DNA from: Pseudomonas brassicacearum subsp. brassicacearum
Lineage (GTDB): Bacteria > Pseudomonadota > Gammaproteobacteria > Pseudomonadales > Pseudomonadaceae
Direction of reading: 5' to 3'
Assembly: GCF_008801605.1 (NCBI RefSeq)
Contig: NZ_VZPJ01000014.1
Location: forward strand, 62,001-126,000
DNA: 64,000 nt
A program made the position numbers and the translations under genes. Shown piece after piece: positions 49,775 through 57,709 of this stretch. The notes below the pieces were generated by a model that made no database searches, was not told the origin of the DNA, and saw only the letters and a list, made by a program, of their open reading frames with translations. Numbering within the stretch: position 1 is the first letter of the stretch; every line of letters begins with the position of its first letter.

Positions 49775-51550
49775 TCAGCGCTTGACCACCAAGTCCTTCG
49801 GCAACTTGAAGGTCCAGAGCATGCCGCCCTGGTTGAAGTCCTTCACGCGTTTGGCCACCTCACCGCCCCACAGCGGCACCGCGCCGCCCCAGCCGGAGAC
49901 CACGGAGACGTATTGCTCGCCGTCCATTTCCCAGGTGATGGGCGAGCCGAGCACGCCGGAGCCGGTCTGGAATTCCCAGACCTTTTCCCCGGTCTTGGCG
50001 TTGAATGCCTGCAGGAACCCTTCAGGCGTACCGGTGAACACCAGGTTGCCCTTGGTGGTCAGGACCCCGCCCCACAGCGGCGCGTAGTTCTTGTGGCGCC
50101 AGACTTCCTTGCCGGTCTTGGGGTCGATGGCCCGCAGCACGCCGATGTAATCCTCGTTCAGCGGCTTGATGGTGAAACCGGCTCCGAGGAACGCCGCGCC
50201 TTTCTTGTAGGCGATGCCTTCGTTCCAGATGTCCATGCCCCACTCGTTGGACGGCACGTAGAACAGCCCGGTGTCCTGGTTATACGCCATCGGCATCCAG
50301 TTTTTCGCGCCGAGGAAGGCCGGTGCGACAAACACCGAACTGCCTTTGGCTTCGCTGCCCGGCGCGCCCGGACGGCTGGCCTCGTTGTAGATCGGCCGCC
50401 CATCCTTGTCCAGGCCAGTGGCCCAGGTGATCTTGTCGACAAACGGGAAGCCGCGGATGAACTTGCCGTTGGTGCGGTCGAGCACGTAGAAGAAGCCGTT
50501 ACGGTCCGCGGTCGCCGCCGCCTTGATGTCCTTGCCGCCTTCCTTGTAGTTGAACGAGATCAGTTCATTGACGCCGTCATAATCCCAGCCGTCGTGAGGC
50601 GTGCTCTGGAAGTGCCATTTGATGCTGCCATCGTCCGGGTTCAGGGCCAGGCGCGACGACGAATAGAGGTTGTCGCCAGGACGCAGGTGGGAGTTCCAGG
50701 GCGCCGGGTTGCCGGTGCCGAACAGCAACAGGTTGGTTTCCGGGTCGTAGTAGCCGCCCAGCCAAGGCGCGGCACCGCCGGTTCTCCAGAGATCACCCGG
50801 CCAGGTCTTGCCCGCCTCGCCGCCGGAAATACCATTCTCGATGGCTTTGCCGTCCTTGTAGACGTAGCCCATGTGGCCTTCCACGGTTGGGCGGGTCCAC
50901 AGCAGGTCACCGTTCTTCGGGTCGTAGGCGCTGATCTGGCCCACCACGCCGAACTCGCCCCCGGCCACGCCGGTGATCAGCTTGCCGTTGATGACCAGCG
51001 GCGCGGCGCTGATGGAGTAGCCTTCCTTGTGGTCGGCCACCTTCTTGCTCCACACCACTTTGCCGGTGTCCTTGTTCAAGGCCACCAGCTTGGCGTCGAG
51101 GGTGCCGAAGAACACCAGGTCGCCGTACAACGCTACGCCACGGTTGATCACGTCGCAGCAAGGACGGATGTCATCGGGCAGGCGCGCATCGTATTGCCAC
51201 AGCTTCTTGCCGGTGCGCGCATCCACTGCGAATACCCGAGAGTAGGAACCGGTGAGGTACATCACCCCGTCCTTGATCATCGGCTGGGCTTGCTGGCCAC
51301 GCTGCTTTTCACCGCCGAAGGAGAACGCCCAGACCGGTCGCAGGTCCTTGACGTTATCGACATTGAGGGTATCGAGCGGGCTGTAGCGCTGGCCCTGGAC
51401 ACCCAGGCCGTTGGTCACGATCTGTTGCGGGTTTTTCGGGTCCTGGAGAATTTCCTGATCGGTCACGGCTGCAAGGGCCGAACCGGACAGCAGCATGGCA
51501 CTGAGCAGCAGGCTCACGGCGAAGGGTTGGCGACGTGCGGGATGACTCAT
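49775..51550 (-). CDS. pedH: Lanthanide-type PQQ alcohol dehydrogenase PedH
   Basis: 591 aa from the ATG at 51550, chosen because it opens a signal peptide (FAVSLLLSAMLLSGSALAAV). Eight-bladed propeller with tryptophan docking repeats. Vicinal disulfide Cys131-Cys132 (RPCCDVINRG); metal/PQQ residues Glu199 (GGEFGVVGQ), Asn281, catalytic Asp323 and, two residues on, Asp325 (WDYDGVNE). Asp at +2 is the hallmark of lanthanide-binding XoxF/PedH enzymes, and the positions equal those I recall for KT2440 PedH. It oxidises alcohols and aldehydes in the periplasm. A CA motif and an ASTACC operator are upstream. Confidence 0.93.
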   Translation of the reverse strand: MSHPARRQPFAVSLLLSAMLLSGSALAAVTDQEILQDPKNPQQIVTNGLGVQGQRYSPLDTLNVDNVKDLRPVWAFSFGGEKQRGQQAQPMIKDGVMYLTGSYSRVFAVDARTGKKLWQYDARLPDDIRPCCDVINRGVALYGDLVFFGTLDAKLVALNKDTGKVVWSKKVADHKEGYSISAAPLVINGKLITGVAGGEFGVVGQISAYDPKNGDLLWTRPTVEGHMGYVYKDGKAIENGISGGEAGKTWPGDLWRTGGAAPWLGGYYDPETNLLLFGTGNPAPWNSHLRPGDNLYSSSRLALNPDDGSIKWHFQSTPHDGWDYDGVNELISFNYKEGGKDIKAAATADRNGFFYVLDRTNGKFIRGFPFVDKITWATGLDKDGRPIYNEASRPGAPGSEAKGSSVFVAPAFLGAKNWMPMAYNQDTGLFYVPSNEWGMDIWNEGIAYKKGAAFLGAGFTIKPLNEDYIGVLRAIDPKTGKEVWRHKNYAPLWGGVLTTKGNLVFTGTPEGFLQAFNAKTGEKVWEFQTGSGVLGSPITWEMDGEQYVSVVSGWGGAVPLWGGEVAKRVKDFNQGGMLWTFKLPKDLVVKR

Positions 51551-51567
51551 GACGGCTACCTCTGCGG

Positions 51568-51575
51568 TTATTGTT
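51568..51575 (-). promoter_or_regulatory. CA motif AACAATAA upstream of pedH
   Basis: AACAATAA on the minus strand, 18 nt before the start at 51550, next to the SD. Confidence 0.55.
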
Positions 51576-51580
51576 ATACC

Positions 51581-51596
51581 CGGGAATTTTTCCCGG
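51581..51596. promoter_or_regulatory. Inverted repeat CGGGAA-N4-TTCCCG in the pedH leader
   Basis: CGGGAATTTTTCCCGG differs at only two central positions from CGGGAAGTCTTCCCGG at 54908-54923 in the pedF/pedE promoter. Candidate site of a second regulator shared by both quinoprotein genes. Confidence 0.5.
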
Positions 51597-51655
51597 TCTG
51601 CCACAGATTCTTGGGCTCGGAGCCGTTGCCAACAATTGCCCGCTGTGTTGAGTTT

Positions 51656-51672
51656 TCTAGTTCCTTGGTACA
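51656..51672. promoter_or_regulatory. ped operator motif upstream of pedH
   Basis: TCTAGTTCCTTGGTACA; the core AGTTCC-TT-GGTACA is an imperfect inverted repeat. TCTAGTTCCTTGGTA is identical at 54856-54870, and both copies lie 102-106 nt upstream of a minus-strand start (pedH, pedF) in the same orientation. Confidence 0.65.
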
Positions 51673-51687
51673 CATGGAGGAGTGCGT

Positions 51688-52626
51688 TCAGTCAGGGTCG
51701 TGGGCATCCACCCGCTTCATCCCCGCCCGCTCATAGCGCGGATAGAGATGACTGACGCTGCGAATCAACTCATAGCGACTCAGGCTGATCCCGGCAAAGC
51801 GCTCGGGGATGGGGCTGCGGATCATCTCGGCCATGTCGTCGCCCCGCGCCGCGCCATCGCGCATCAGTTGGTCGAGCCAGCCCAGGTAGTCGCGCATCTG
51901 TGCAAAGGGCCGGGCGTCGGTCGCGACCGGGCCGTGGCCGGGCACGATCTGCTTCCAGGGCAGGGCCTGCAAGGTGTCCAGGTCCCGGAGCCAGACCTCG
52001 AGTCCCGGGCTGTTGGGGGTGGTCAGGGCGCGCTCGTAAAACACCAGGTCGCCGGCAAACAGCACGCCGGTGGTTTCGTCGAGGATCGCCAGGTCGGCCC
52101 CGGTGTGCCCGGCCAGTTGCAGCAAGCGCAACGAATGGTCACCCACCCTCAGCGACCCCGCAGCCAGCTCTCGAGTCGGCAGCACCACCTCGGTGCCGCG
52201 CATCCAGTCGCCCACCAGCCGGTACATGTTTTCGGCCAGCGCATCACCCTGTTGCCGCAGCAGGTCGGTGGTGCCCGCCAAGGCGCCAATGGGCACGTCG
52301 CTGAAGGCTTGGTTGCCCAATACATGGTCGGGGTGGTGATGGGTCAGCAGGACCTGGATCACCGGTTTGTCGGTGGTCGCGGCAATGGCCTGGCGCAGTG
52401 CCTCGCCGTAGCGCTTCGACGGCCCGGTATCGATCACCACCACGCCGGCATCGGTAACGATGAACGCGGTGTTGACGATGTTGCCGCCGTTGGCCTTGGC
52501 AAAATTCTCGGTGCTGCCTTCCAGCAGCCAGGTGCCTTCGGCGATCTGCCGGGGCTTGAGTGCGTAGCCCGTCCCGGCCCACGTCGGCCAGCACAGGCTC
52601 AGGAACATCAGCAACAACCAGCGCAT
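51688..52626 (-). CDS. Quinoprotein relay system zinc metallohydrolase
   Basis: 312 aa with signal peptide (LLLMFLSLCWPTWAG). Metallo-beta-lactamase motif LLTHHHPDHVLGNQ (HxHxDH), LAGHTGAD (His), FAGDLVFYE (Asp) and IVPGHGPVA (His). This periplasmic subgroup occurs only beside quinoprotein alcohol dehydrogenases and a SoxYZ-like carrier, and has been named a 'relay' protein on that basis; its reaction is unknown. The equivalent KT2440 gene sits between pedH and the SoxYZ-like gene, as here. Confidence 0.88.
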   Translation of the reverse strand: MRWLLLMFLSLCWPTWAGTGYALKPRQIAEGTWLLEGSTENFAKANGGNIVNTAFIVTDAGVVVIDTGPSKRYGEALRQAIAATTDKPVIQVLLTHHHPDHVLGNQAFSDVPIGALAGTTDLLRQQGDALAENMYRLVGDWMRGTEVVLPTRELAAGSLRVGDHSLRLLQLAGHTGADLAILDETTGVLFAGDLVFYERALTTPNSPGLEVWLRDLDTLQALPWKQIVPGHGPVATDARPFAQMRDYLGWLDQLMRDGAARGDDMAEMIRSPIPERFAGISLSRYELIRSVSHLYPRYERAGMKRVDAHDPD

Positions 52627-52642
52627 GGCGCGCTCCTTGTGG

Positions 52643-53401
52643 TCAGGGGATCGCCGCCTCGAACGTATTGCCGCTGTTGTCGCGCAGCAGCAGGCGGGTC
52701 TGGCCCGGGCCTCGGATGTCGAAGCCCAGGTTGGGGTTTTCGCTGACCGCCGGGAACAGCTCCAGGCGCGCCAGCACCTGGCCGTCGGCGTCCAGCAGTT
52801 GCGCCTGGTTGAGGAAAAATTCCGGGATGCCGCTCACCAGGCCGTTATCCATCGGATGAGCCACCTGCAGGCGCAGGCGGCTCGAATCGCCCCGGGGATA
52901 GCGGGCGCCCAGTACCTCGCCCAAGTGTTCCTCCCAACCTGGCTGGGTGCGCACCACGCTGGGCGCGGTGCAGCCGCCACCGGCCGCGTCGATCAGCGTC
53001 GAGCCGACGTGCCACAAGCCATCGCGGGTCTGCACGGCGGCGCGCAACGGCGTGGCTTGCTCGATGCGAATGCGGATCGACAGCCAGGGCAGCACTCGCT
53101 CCCCCGGTTGGAAGTCGACGATTTTCGGCAACGGGTTCAGTTCGGCCCAGGCCAGCACCCGCACGACGTCGCCGGTGAAGGCCCGGGCATCTATTTCCAG
53201 TGGCACCTGGCGGGCGTCTTCGGCAAAGGGTGGCGCCAGCAGGCGCACCCGGTCATCGAACACGAACGGCGCGTCCCCCAGCAATTGCTTGTGATAAAAG
53301 GCCCACATCACCGATGGCACCGGGTCCTTCCCTGGCTCGACCGCCGCCCAGGCGGTCATTGGCAGGCCGCACCACAGCAGGCACCACATGACCCATTTCA
53401 T
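52643..53401 (-). CDS. Quinoprotein-associated SoxYZ-like carrier protein
   Basis: 252 aa from the ATG at 53401 (MKWVMWCLLWCGLPMTAWAA is a signal peptide). Two immunoglobulin-like halves resemble fused SoxY and SoxZ: the first ends with GGGCTAP (carrier-arm cysteine; SoxY uses GGCG), and the second has VAHPMDNGL and FFLNQAQLLDADG. In sulfur oxidation SoxYZ carries substrates on the cysteine; here it may carry an aldehyde-derived or sulfur adduct to the metallohydrolase. That is inference. Gap to both neighbours is under 20 nt. Confidence 0.87.
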   Translation of the reverse strand: MKWVMWCLLWCGLPMTAWAAVEPGKDPVPSVMWAFYHKQLLGDAPFVFDDRVRLLAPPFAEDARQVPLEIDARAFTGDVVRVLAWAELNPLPKIVDFQPGERVLPWLSIRIRIEQATPLRAAVQTRDGLWHVGSTLIDAAGGGCTAPSVVRTQPGWEEHLGEVLGARYPRGDSSRLRLQVAHPMDNGLVSGIPEFFLNQAQLLDADGQVLARLELFPAVSENPNLGFDIRGPGQTRLLLRDNSGNTFEAAIP

Positions 53402-53411
53402 CCCGGCGCTC

Positions 53412-54287
53412 CTATTGATACATCTCCGGCACTTCGTAACGCAGGCCGTAATGGGCATAGACGGTCTTGACGCTGCCGTCGCGGATCAAGCCTTCCAGCG
53501 CCTCTTCCACCGCATAGGCCAGCTGACGGTTGCTTTCATGCACCGCCATGCCGATTTCCCAACGTTGCTTGCCCATGTTCGGGTAGGCATTCTCCGCCAG
53601 CGCCAGTTGCGGATCGGCCGCCTCGTGCACTTGCCAATCGACCTCACCGCGCATGGCCATGACAGCGTCCACCTCCCCGGCCTGCATGGCCTTGAAGGCC
53701 TGGCTGACACCGGGGTAATGGTGGGTCTTGGCGCTGAGCATGCCGTTGAACACCGACGTCAGGTAGAACGACGGCACGCTGTCGACTTCAACGCCAATGG
53801 GGTGCTGCTGGAACACCGCGACACTGCCCACCGAATCCAGTCGGCGGCGGTCAAATGCCACCTGCCAGCATTCCTGCTGATAAGGGCCGAACATCACCAC
53901 CTGGGCGTTTGCCAGTTCGCCGATGTCGTTGCGCCTTTGCACGTAGTCATGATCGTACGGGACACGCATCATCAGGTCGGCGAGTTGTCGATCGTGCAGC
54001 GGACTGCTGCGCCAGATGTAATCGCGCAGATCGTCATCGAGTTTTTCGCCCGGCGGTGCCCACATCAGTTGCAGGCGCACGCCAAGCGCCTTGGCCAGGG
54101 CCTGGGCCAGTTCCACGTCCACGCCCCTGGGTTGGCCGTGGTCTTCGAAACTGTAGGGCGCGAAGTCCTTGTAGACCGCGACCTTCAACTCACCGGCCGC
54201 GATCATCTGGTCGTAGCTGCGCACCTGCGCCTGCACCGCCTGGCCCCACAGGAGCAGGCTGCACATTACCCACGCGAACAGGCGCAT
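53412..54287 (-). CDS. pedG: PedG, quinoprotein-associated solute-binding-like protein
   Basis: 291 aa from the ATG at 54287 (signal peptide LFAWVMCSLLLWGQAVQAQ). SBP family 3-like: ELKVAVYKDFAPYSFEDHG, GVDVELAQALAKALGVRLQL and MQAGEVDAVMAMRGEVDWQV. No ABC permease accompanies it; homologues (MoxJ/XoxJ class) are found with methanol or ethanol quinoproteins and are thought to help activate the apoenzyme. Sits 5 nt after the pedF stop in the same operon. Confidence 0.87.
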   Translation of the reverse strand: MRLFAWVMCSLLLWGQAVQAQVRSYDQMIAAGELKVAVYKDFAPYSFEDHGQPRGVDVELAQALAKALGVRLQLMWAPPGEKLDDDLRDYIWRSSPLHDRQLADLMMRVPYDHDYVQRRNDIGELANAQVVMFGPYQQECWQVAFDRRRLDSVGSVAVFQQHPIGVEVDSVPSFYLTSVFNGMLSAKTHHYPGVSQAFKAMQAGEVDAVMAMRGEVDWQVHEAADPQLALAENAYPNMGKQRWEIGMAVHESNRQLAYAVEEALEGLIRDGSVKTVYAHYGLRYEVPEMYQ

Positions 54288-54292
54288 GGCGA

Positions 54293-54754
54293 TCACTCCT
54301 CGACGTGCACGCTGTCGAGATAGGTGCGCACCGCCCACAAGGCTTCCTGGCTCAGGTAGTCGGCCATTTTTGGCATGTAGACCCGGCCGTCGCGCACCGC
54401 ACCGTGACGTACGCGCTCGACAAACCACTCATCACCGGCGTCGGCGGCGTCGAGCATGCGCAGGTCCGGGGCGATGCCGCCCGATTTGGCTTCCAGGCCA
54501 TGGCAGGCCGCGCAGTTCTGGTTGTAGGCCGATGAGCCGATTTCCAGTGCCCGGTCGTGTTCAGGTGAGGCGCGATAAGGGTTCACCGTGGCCCAGCCGT
54601 CACCGTCCAGTGCGACACCGGTGTCCTTGATCGGGGTCAGACCCTTGGTTTCCACTGCCTGGGGCACTACGTTGCCATGGGCCCATGCGGAGCCTGCGCC
54701 GGTCAGCCCCATCAGTAATGCGGTAGCGATGATGGCGTTGCGTTTTGTTGTCAT
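54293..54754 (-). CDS. pedF: Cytochrome c-550 PedF
   Basis: 153 aa from the ATG at 54754. Signal peptide (IIATALLMGLTGAGSAWAHG), then one heme c motif NCAACHGLE, a distal methionine in VYMPKMADYL, and RALEIGSSAYNQ before the heme. It takes electrons from the quinoprotein dehydrogenases and passes them to the oxidase. First gene of the leftward pedF-pedG-SoxYZ-metallohydrolase group; operator 102 nt upstream. Confidence 0.92.
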   Translation of the reverse strand: MTTKRNAIIATALLMGLTGAGSAWAHGNVVPQAVETKGLTPIKDTGVALDGDGWATVNPYRASPEHDRALEIGSSAYNQNCAACHGLEAKSGGIAPDLRMLDAADAGDEWFVERVRHGAVRDGRVYMPKMADYLSQEALWAVRTYLDSVHVEE

Positions 54755-54855
54755 TGTTATGCCCTCTGGATTGCACGCAAGACCTCTGTGAAGAAGCCGT
54801 GCCGTCATCTTAGGAACCCCCTTGCCCCAGCCGAATGCTGCTTTGGTGGCCGGGG

Positions 54856-54871
54856 TCTAGTTCCTTGGTAG
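54856..54871. promoter_or_regulatory. ped operator motif between pedF and pedE
   Basis: TCTAGTTCCTTGGTAG; core AGTTCC-TT-GGTAGC. It shares 15 consecutive bases with the pedH site (51656-51670). Placed between divergent promoters, it may control both pedF and pedE. Confidence 0.65.
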
Positions 54872-54907
54872 CAAGCCATCCGACGCAGGTCGTAAAGACA
54901 GGCGGTT

Positions 54908-54923
54908 CGGGAAGTCTTCCCGG
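54908..54923. promoter_or_regulatory. Inverted repeat CGGGAA-N4-TTCCCG upstream of pedE
   Basis: CGGGAAGTCTTCCCGG, 86 nt before the pedE start; matches 51581-51596 in the pedH leader at 14 of 16 positions. Confidence 0.5.
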
Positions 54924-55008
54924 CAAGGGCGGGACTTTTTCCGTATCGGCAACGTCGTGGCGCGACTCACCCTAGTCAGGCCAAAACCTTTCACTGGGAA
55001 CTGCCACC

Positions 55009-56865
55009 ATGAGAATAAAAACGCTACCCGCCCTCTCCTCCCTGACCGTTGCCTTGCTGCTGGCCGGCAGTCTGTCGTCGAGTCCCTCGGCGCACGCTGC
55101 CGTCACCTGGGAAGACATCGCCAACGACCACCTGACCACCAAGGACGTGCTGCAATACGGCATGGGCACCAACGCCCAGCGCTGGAGCCCGCTGGCCCAG
55201 GTCAACGACAAGAACGTGTTCAAGCTGACCCCGGCCTGGTCCTACTCATTCGGCGACGAGAAGCAGCGCGGCCAGGAGTCCCAGGCCATCGTCAGCGACG
55301 GCGTGGTGTACGTCACCGGCTCGTACTCGCGGGTATTCGCCCTCGACGCCAAGACCGGCAAGCGCCTGTGGACCTACAACCACCGGCTGCCGGACAACAT
55401 TCGCCCGTGCTGCGACGTGGTCAACCGCGGCGCGGCCATCTACGGCGACAAGATCTACTTCGGCACCCTGGACGCGCGAGTCGTCGCCCTGGATAAAAAC
55501 ACCGGCAAAGTGGTGTGGAACAAGAAGTTCGGCGACCACGCCGGCGGCTACACCATGACCGGCGCCCCGGTGCTGATCAAGGACAAGACCAGTGGCAAGG
55601 TCCTGCTGATCCATGGCAGTTCCGGCGACGAGTTCGGTGTGGTCGGGCAACTGTTCGCCCGCGACCCGGACACCGGCGACGAAGTCTGGATGCGCCCGTT
55701 TGTCGAAGGCCACATGGGCCGCCTCAACGGCAAGGACAGCACGCCGACCGGCGACGTCAAGGCGCCCTCCTGGCCCGACGACAAGACCACTGAAACCGGC
55801 AAGGTCGAAGCCTGGAGCCACGGCGGCGGCGCACCTTGGCAGAGTGCCAGTTTCGACGCCGAGACCAACACCATCATCGTCGGCGCGGGCAACCCCGGCC
55901 CGTGGAACACCTGGGCGCGCACGGCCAAGGACGGCAACCCTCACGACTTCGACAGCCTCTATACCTCCGGCCAGGTCGGGGTCGACCCAAGCACTGGCGA
56001 AGTGAAGTGGTTCTACCAACACACGCCCAACGACGCCTGGGACTTCTCCGGCAACAACGAGCTGGTGCTGTTCGACTACAAGGATAAGGACGGCAAGGTG
56101 GTCAAGGCCACCGCCCACGCCGACCGCAACGGTTTCTTCTACGTGGTGGACCGCAACAACGGCAAGCTGCAGAACGCCTTCCCGTTCGTCGACAACATCA
56201 CCTGGGCCAGCCACATCGACCTCAAGACCGGTCGCCCAGTGGAGAATCCCGGCCAGCGTCCGGCCAAGCCATTACCGGGTGAAACCAAGGGCAAGCCGGT
56301 GGAAGTCTCGCCGCCCTTCCTCGGTGGCAAGAACTGGAACCCCATGGCCTACAGCCAGGACACCGGCCTGTTCTACGTCCCCGGCAACCAGTGGAAAGAG
56401 GAATACTGGACCGAGGAAGTGAACTACAAGAAAGGCTCGGCCTACCTGGGCATGGGCTTTCGCATCAAGCGCATGTACGACGATCACGTCGGCAGCCTGC
56501 GGGCGATGAACCCCACCACCGGCAAGGTGGTCTGGGAACACAAGGAACCTCTGCCACTGTGGGCTGGTGTGCTGGCGACCAAGGGCAACCTGGTGTTCAC
56601 CGGCACCGGCGACGGCTTCTTCAAGGCCTTCGACGCCAAGACCGGCCAGGAACTGTGGAAATTCCAGACCGGCAGCGGCATCGTCTCCCCGCCCATCACG
56701 TGGGAGCAGGACGGCGAGCAATTCATCGGCGTGACCGTCGGCTACGGTGGCGCCGTACCGTTGTGGGGCGGCGACATGGCCGAACTGACCAAGCCGGTGG
56801 CCCAGGGTGGGTCGTTCTGGGTGTTCAAGATTCCGAGCTGGGATAAGGCGACGGCGCAGAAATAA
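55009..56865 (+). CDS. pedE: Calcium-type PQQ alcohol dehydrogenase PedE
   Basis: 618 aa with a signal peptide (LTVALLLAGSLSSSPSAHAA). Vicinal disulfide Cys134-Cys135 (RPCCDVVNRG); Glu208 (GDEFGVVGQ), Asn295, catalytic Asp345 and Ser347 at the +2 position (WDFSGNNE). Lack of the second Asp makes it the calcium-dependent partner of PedH, like ExaA/PedE. It oxidises ethanol and other primary alcohols in the periplasm and feeds PedF. Divergent from pedF. Confidence 0.93.
   Translation: MRIKTLPALSSLTVALLLAGSLSSSPSAHAAVTWEDIANDHLTTKDVLQYGMGTNAQRWSPLAQVNDKNVFKLTPAWSYSFGDEKQRGQESQAIVSDGVVYVTGSYSRVFALDAKTGKRLWTYNHRLPDNIRPCCDVVNRGAAIYGDKIYFGTLDARVVALDKNTGKVVWNKKFGDHAGGYTMTGAPVLIKDKTSGKVLLIHGSSGDEFGVVGQLFARDPDTGDEVWMRPFVEGHMGRLNGKDSTPTGDVKAPSWPDDKTTETGKVEAWSHGGGAPWQSASFDAETNTIIVGAGNPGPWNTWARTAKDGNPHDFDSLYTSGQVGVDPSTGEVKWFYQHTPNDAWDFSGNNELVLFDYKDKDGKVVKATAHADRNGFFYVVDRNNGKLQNAFPFVDNITWASHIDLKTGRPVENPGQRPAKPLPGETKGKPVEVSPPFLGGKNWNPMAYSQDTGLFYVPGNQWKEEYWTEEVNYKKGSAYLGMGFRIKRMYDDHVGSLRAMNPTTGKVVWEHKEPLPLWAGVLATKGNLVFTGTGDGFFKAFDAKTGQELWKFQTGSGIVSPPITWEQDGEQFIGVTVGYGGAVPLWGGDMAELTKPVAQGGSFWVFKIPSWDKATAQK
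55014..55021 (+). promoter_or_regulatory. CA-motif-like AATAAAAA at the start of pedE
   Basis: AATAAAAA falls in codons 2-5 of pedE; AANAANAA sequences just inside the coding start can also bind Hfq/Crc. Confidence 0.35.
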
Positions 56866-56887
56866 CCTGACCCTCACCACAATCCCC

Positions 56888-56977
56888 TGTGGGAGCGGGC
56901 TTGCTCGCGAAAGCGGTGGTTCAGTTGATAGGGATTTTGACTGTGCCTACGTCTTCGCGAGCAAGCCCGCTCCCACA
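56888..56977. repeat. REPIN (inverted REP pair)
   Basis: TGTGGGAGCGGGCTTGCTCG facing CGAGCAAGCCCGCTCCCACA (GC variant with compensating changes in both arms). Between pedE and the pentapeptide gene, ending 19 nt before its ATG. Confidence 0.92.
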
Positions 56978-56995
56978 CTTGCCCGAGTTCCTGCC

Positions 56996-57640
56996 ATGAA
57001 ATCATTGCCATTGCTGCTTCTGTTCATCGGCGCCCTTGCCCATGCCGACGACCCTGACACCCCCCTGACGATCAACGGCTGCCTCATCGCCGAATCCAGC
57101 CAATGCCCCGGCGCCAACCTTCGCGGTGCAAAACTGGCGAACCAGGACCTGCGCAAGATGAACCTCAGCGGTGCCGATCTGCGCGACGCCGATCTGCGGC
57201 ACGCGCGACTGGACCTGGCCAATCTTGAGAAAGCCCAGCTACAGGGCGCCAACCTGACCCGTGCCAGCCTGCAACAAAGCAACCTGCGCCTGGCGGACTT
57301 CAGCGGCGCCACACTCAAGGCGATCCAGGGCTGGGGCCTGTTCGCCCAGGGCGCGCAATTCCAGCGTGCCGACCTGACGGCGGCCTACCTGCAATTCGCC
57401 CGCTTGTCCGGCGCCCGCTTGCACGAGGCGAACCTGCAGGCGGCGGACCTGGAAATGGCCTGGCTGAGCAAGGCCGACCTCAAGGGCGCCGACCTGCGCG
57501 ACGCCAACCTGCAGGAAGCCAAGCTTGGTGAAAGCAACCTGGAACAGGCCAACCTGAGCGGTTCTCGCCAGCATTACGGGAATTTCCAGGATGCCAATAT
57601 GCAAGGCTGTACCGGGTGCCCGACGTCTTGGGATCAGTGA
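56996..57640 (+). CDS. Exported pentapeptide-repeat protein
   Basis: 214 aa from the ATG at 56996 (MKSLPLLLLFIGALAHADDP is a signal peptide); upstream in-frame codons fall within the REPIN. About 25 A(D/N)LxX repeats follow (ANLRGAKLANQDLRKMNLSG, ADLRDADLRHARL and so on), giving a right-handed beta-helix, with a small Cys-containing cap (ENQ-free end MQGCTGCPTSW). KT2440 has a pentapeptide gene in the same place next to pedE. Its function in alcohol oxidation is unknown. Confidence 0.87.
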   Translation: MKSLPLLLLFIGALAHADDPDTPLTINGCLIAESSQCPGANLRGAKLANQDLRKMNLSGADLRDADLRHARLDLANLEKAQLQGANLTRASLQQSNLRLADFSGATLKAIQGWGLFAQGAQFQRADLTAAYLQFARLSGARLHEANLQAADLEMAWLSKADLKGADLRDANLQEAKLGESNLEQANLSGSRQHYGNFQDANMQGCTGCPTSWDQ

Positions 57641-57649
57641 AGACCTGAT

Positions 57650-57702
57650 CGCTCCTACGCTCCGCGTGGGAATGCCTCAACGGACGCTCCGCGTTCGGCT
57701 CT
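57650..57702. repeat. Short intergenic repeat (CGCTCCGCGTGGGAATGC family)
   Basis: CGCTCCTACGCTCCGCGTGGGAATGC followed by GGACGCTCCGCGTTCGGCT, with ACGCTCCGCGT twice. This palindromic type is common between Pseudomonas genes. Here it lies between convergent genes. Confidence 0.65.
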
Positions 57703-57709
57703 GATCATT

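Noticed and set aside
49913..51736. 607-codon open frame on the plus strand
   Set aside because: Shadow of pedH; low-complexity composition rich in Val, Arg, Gly and His, with no family features.
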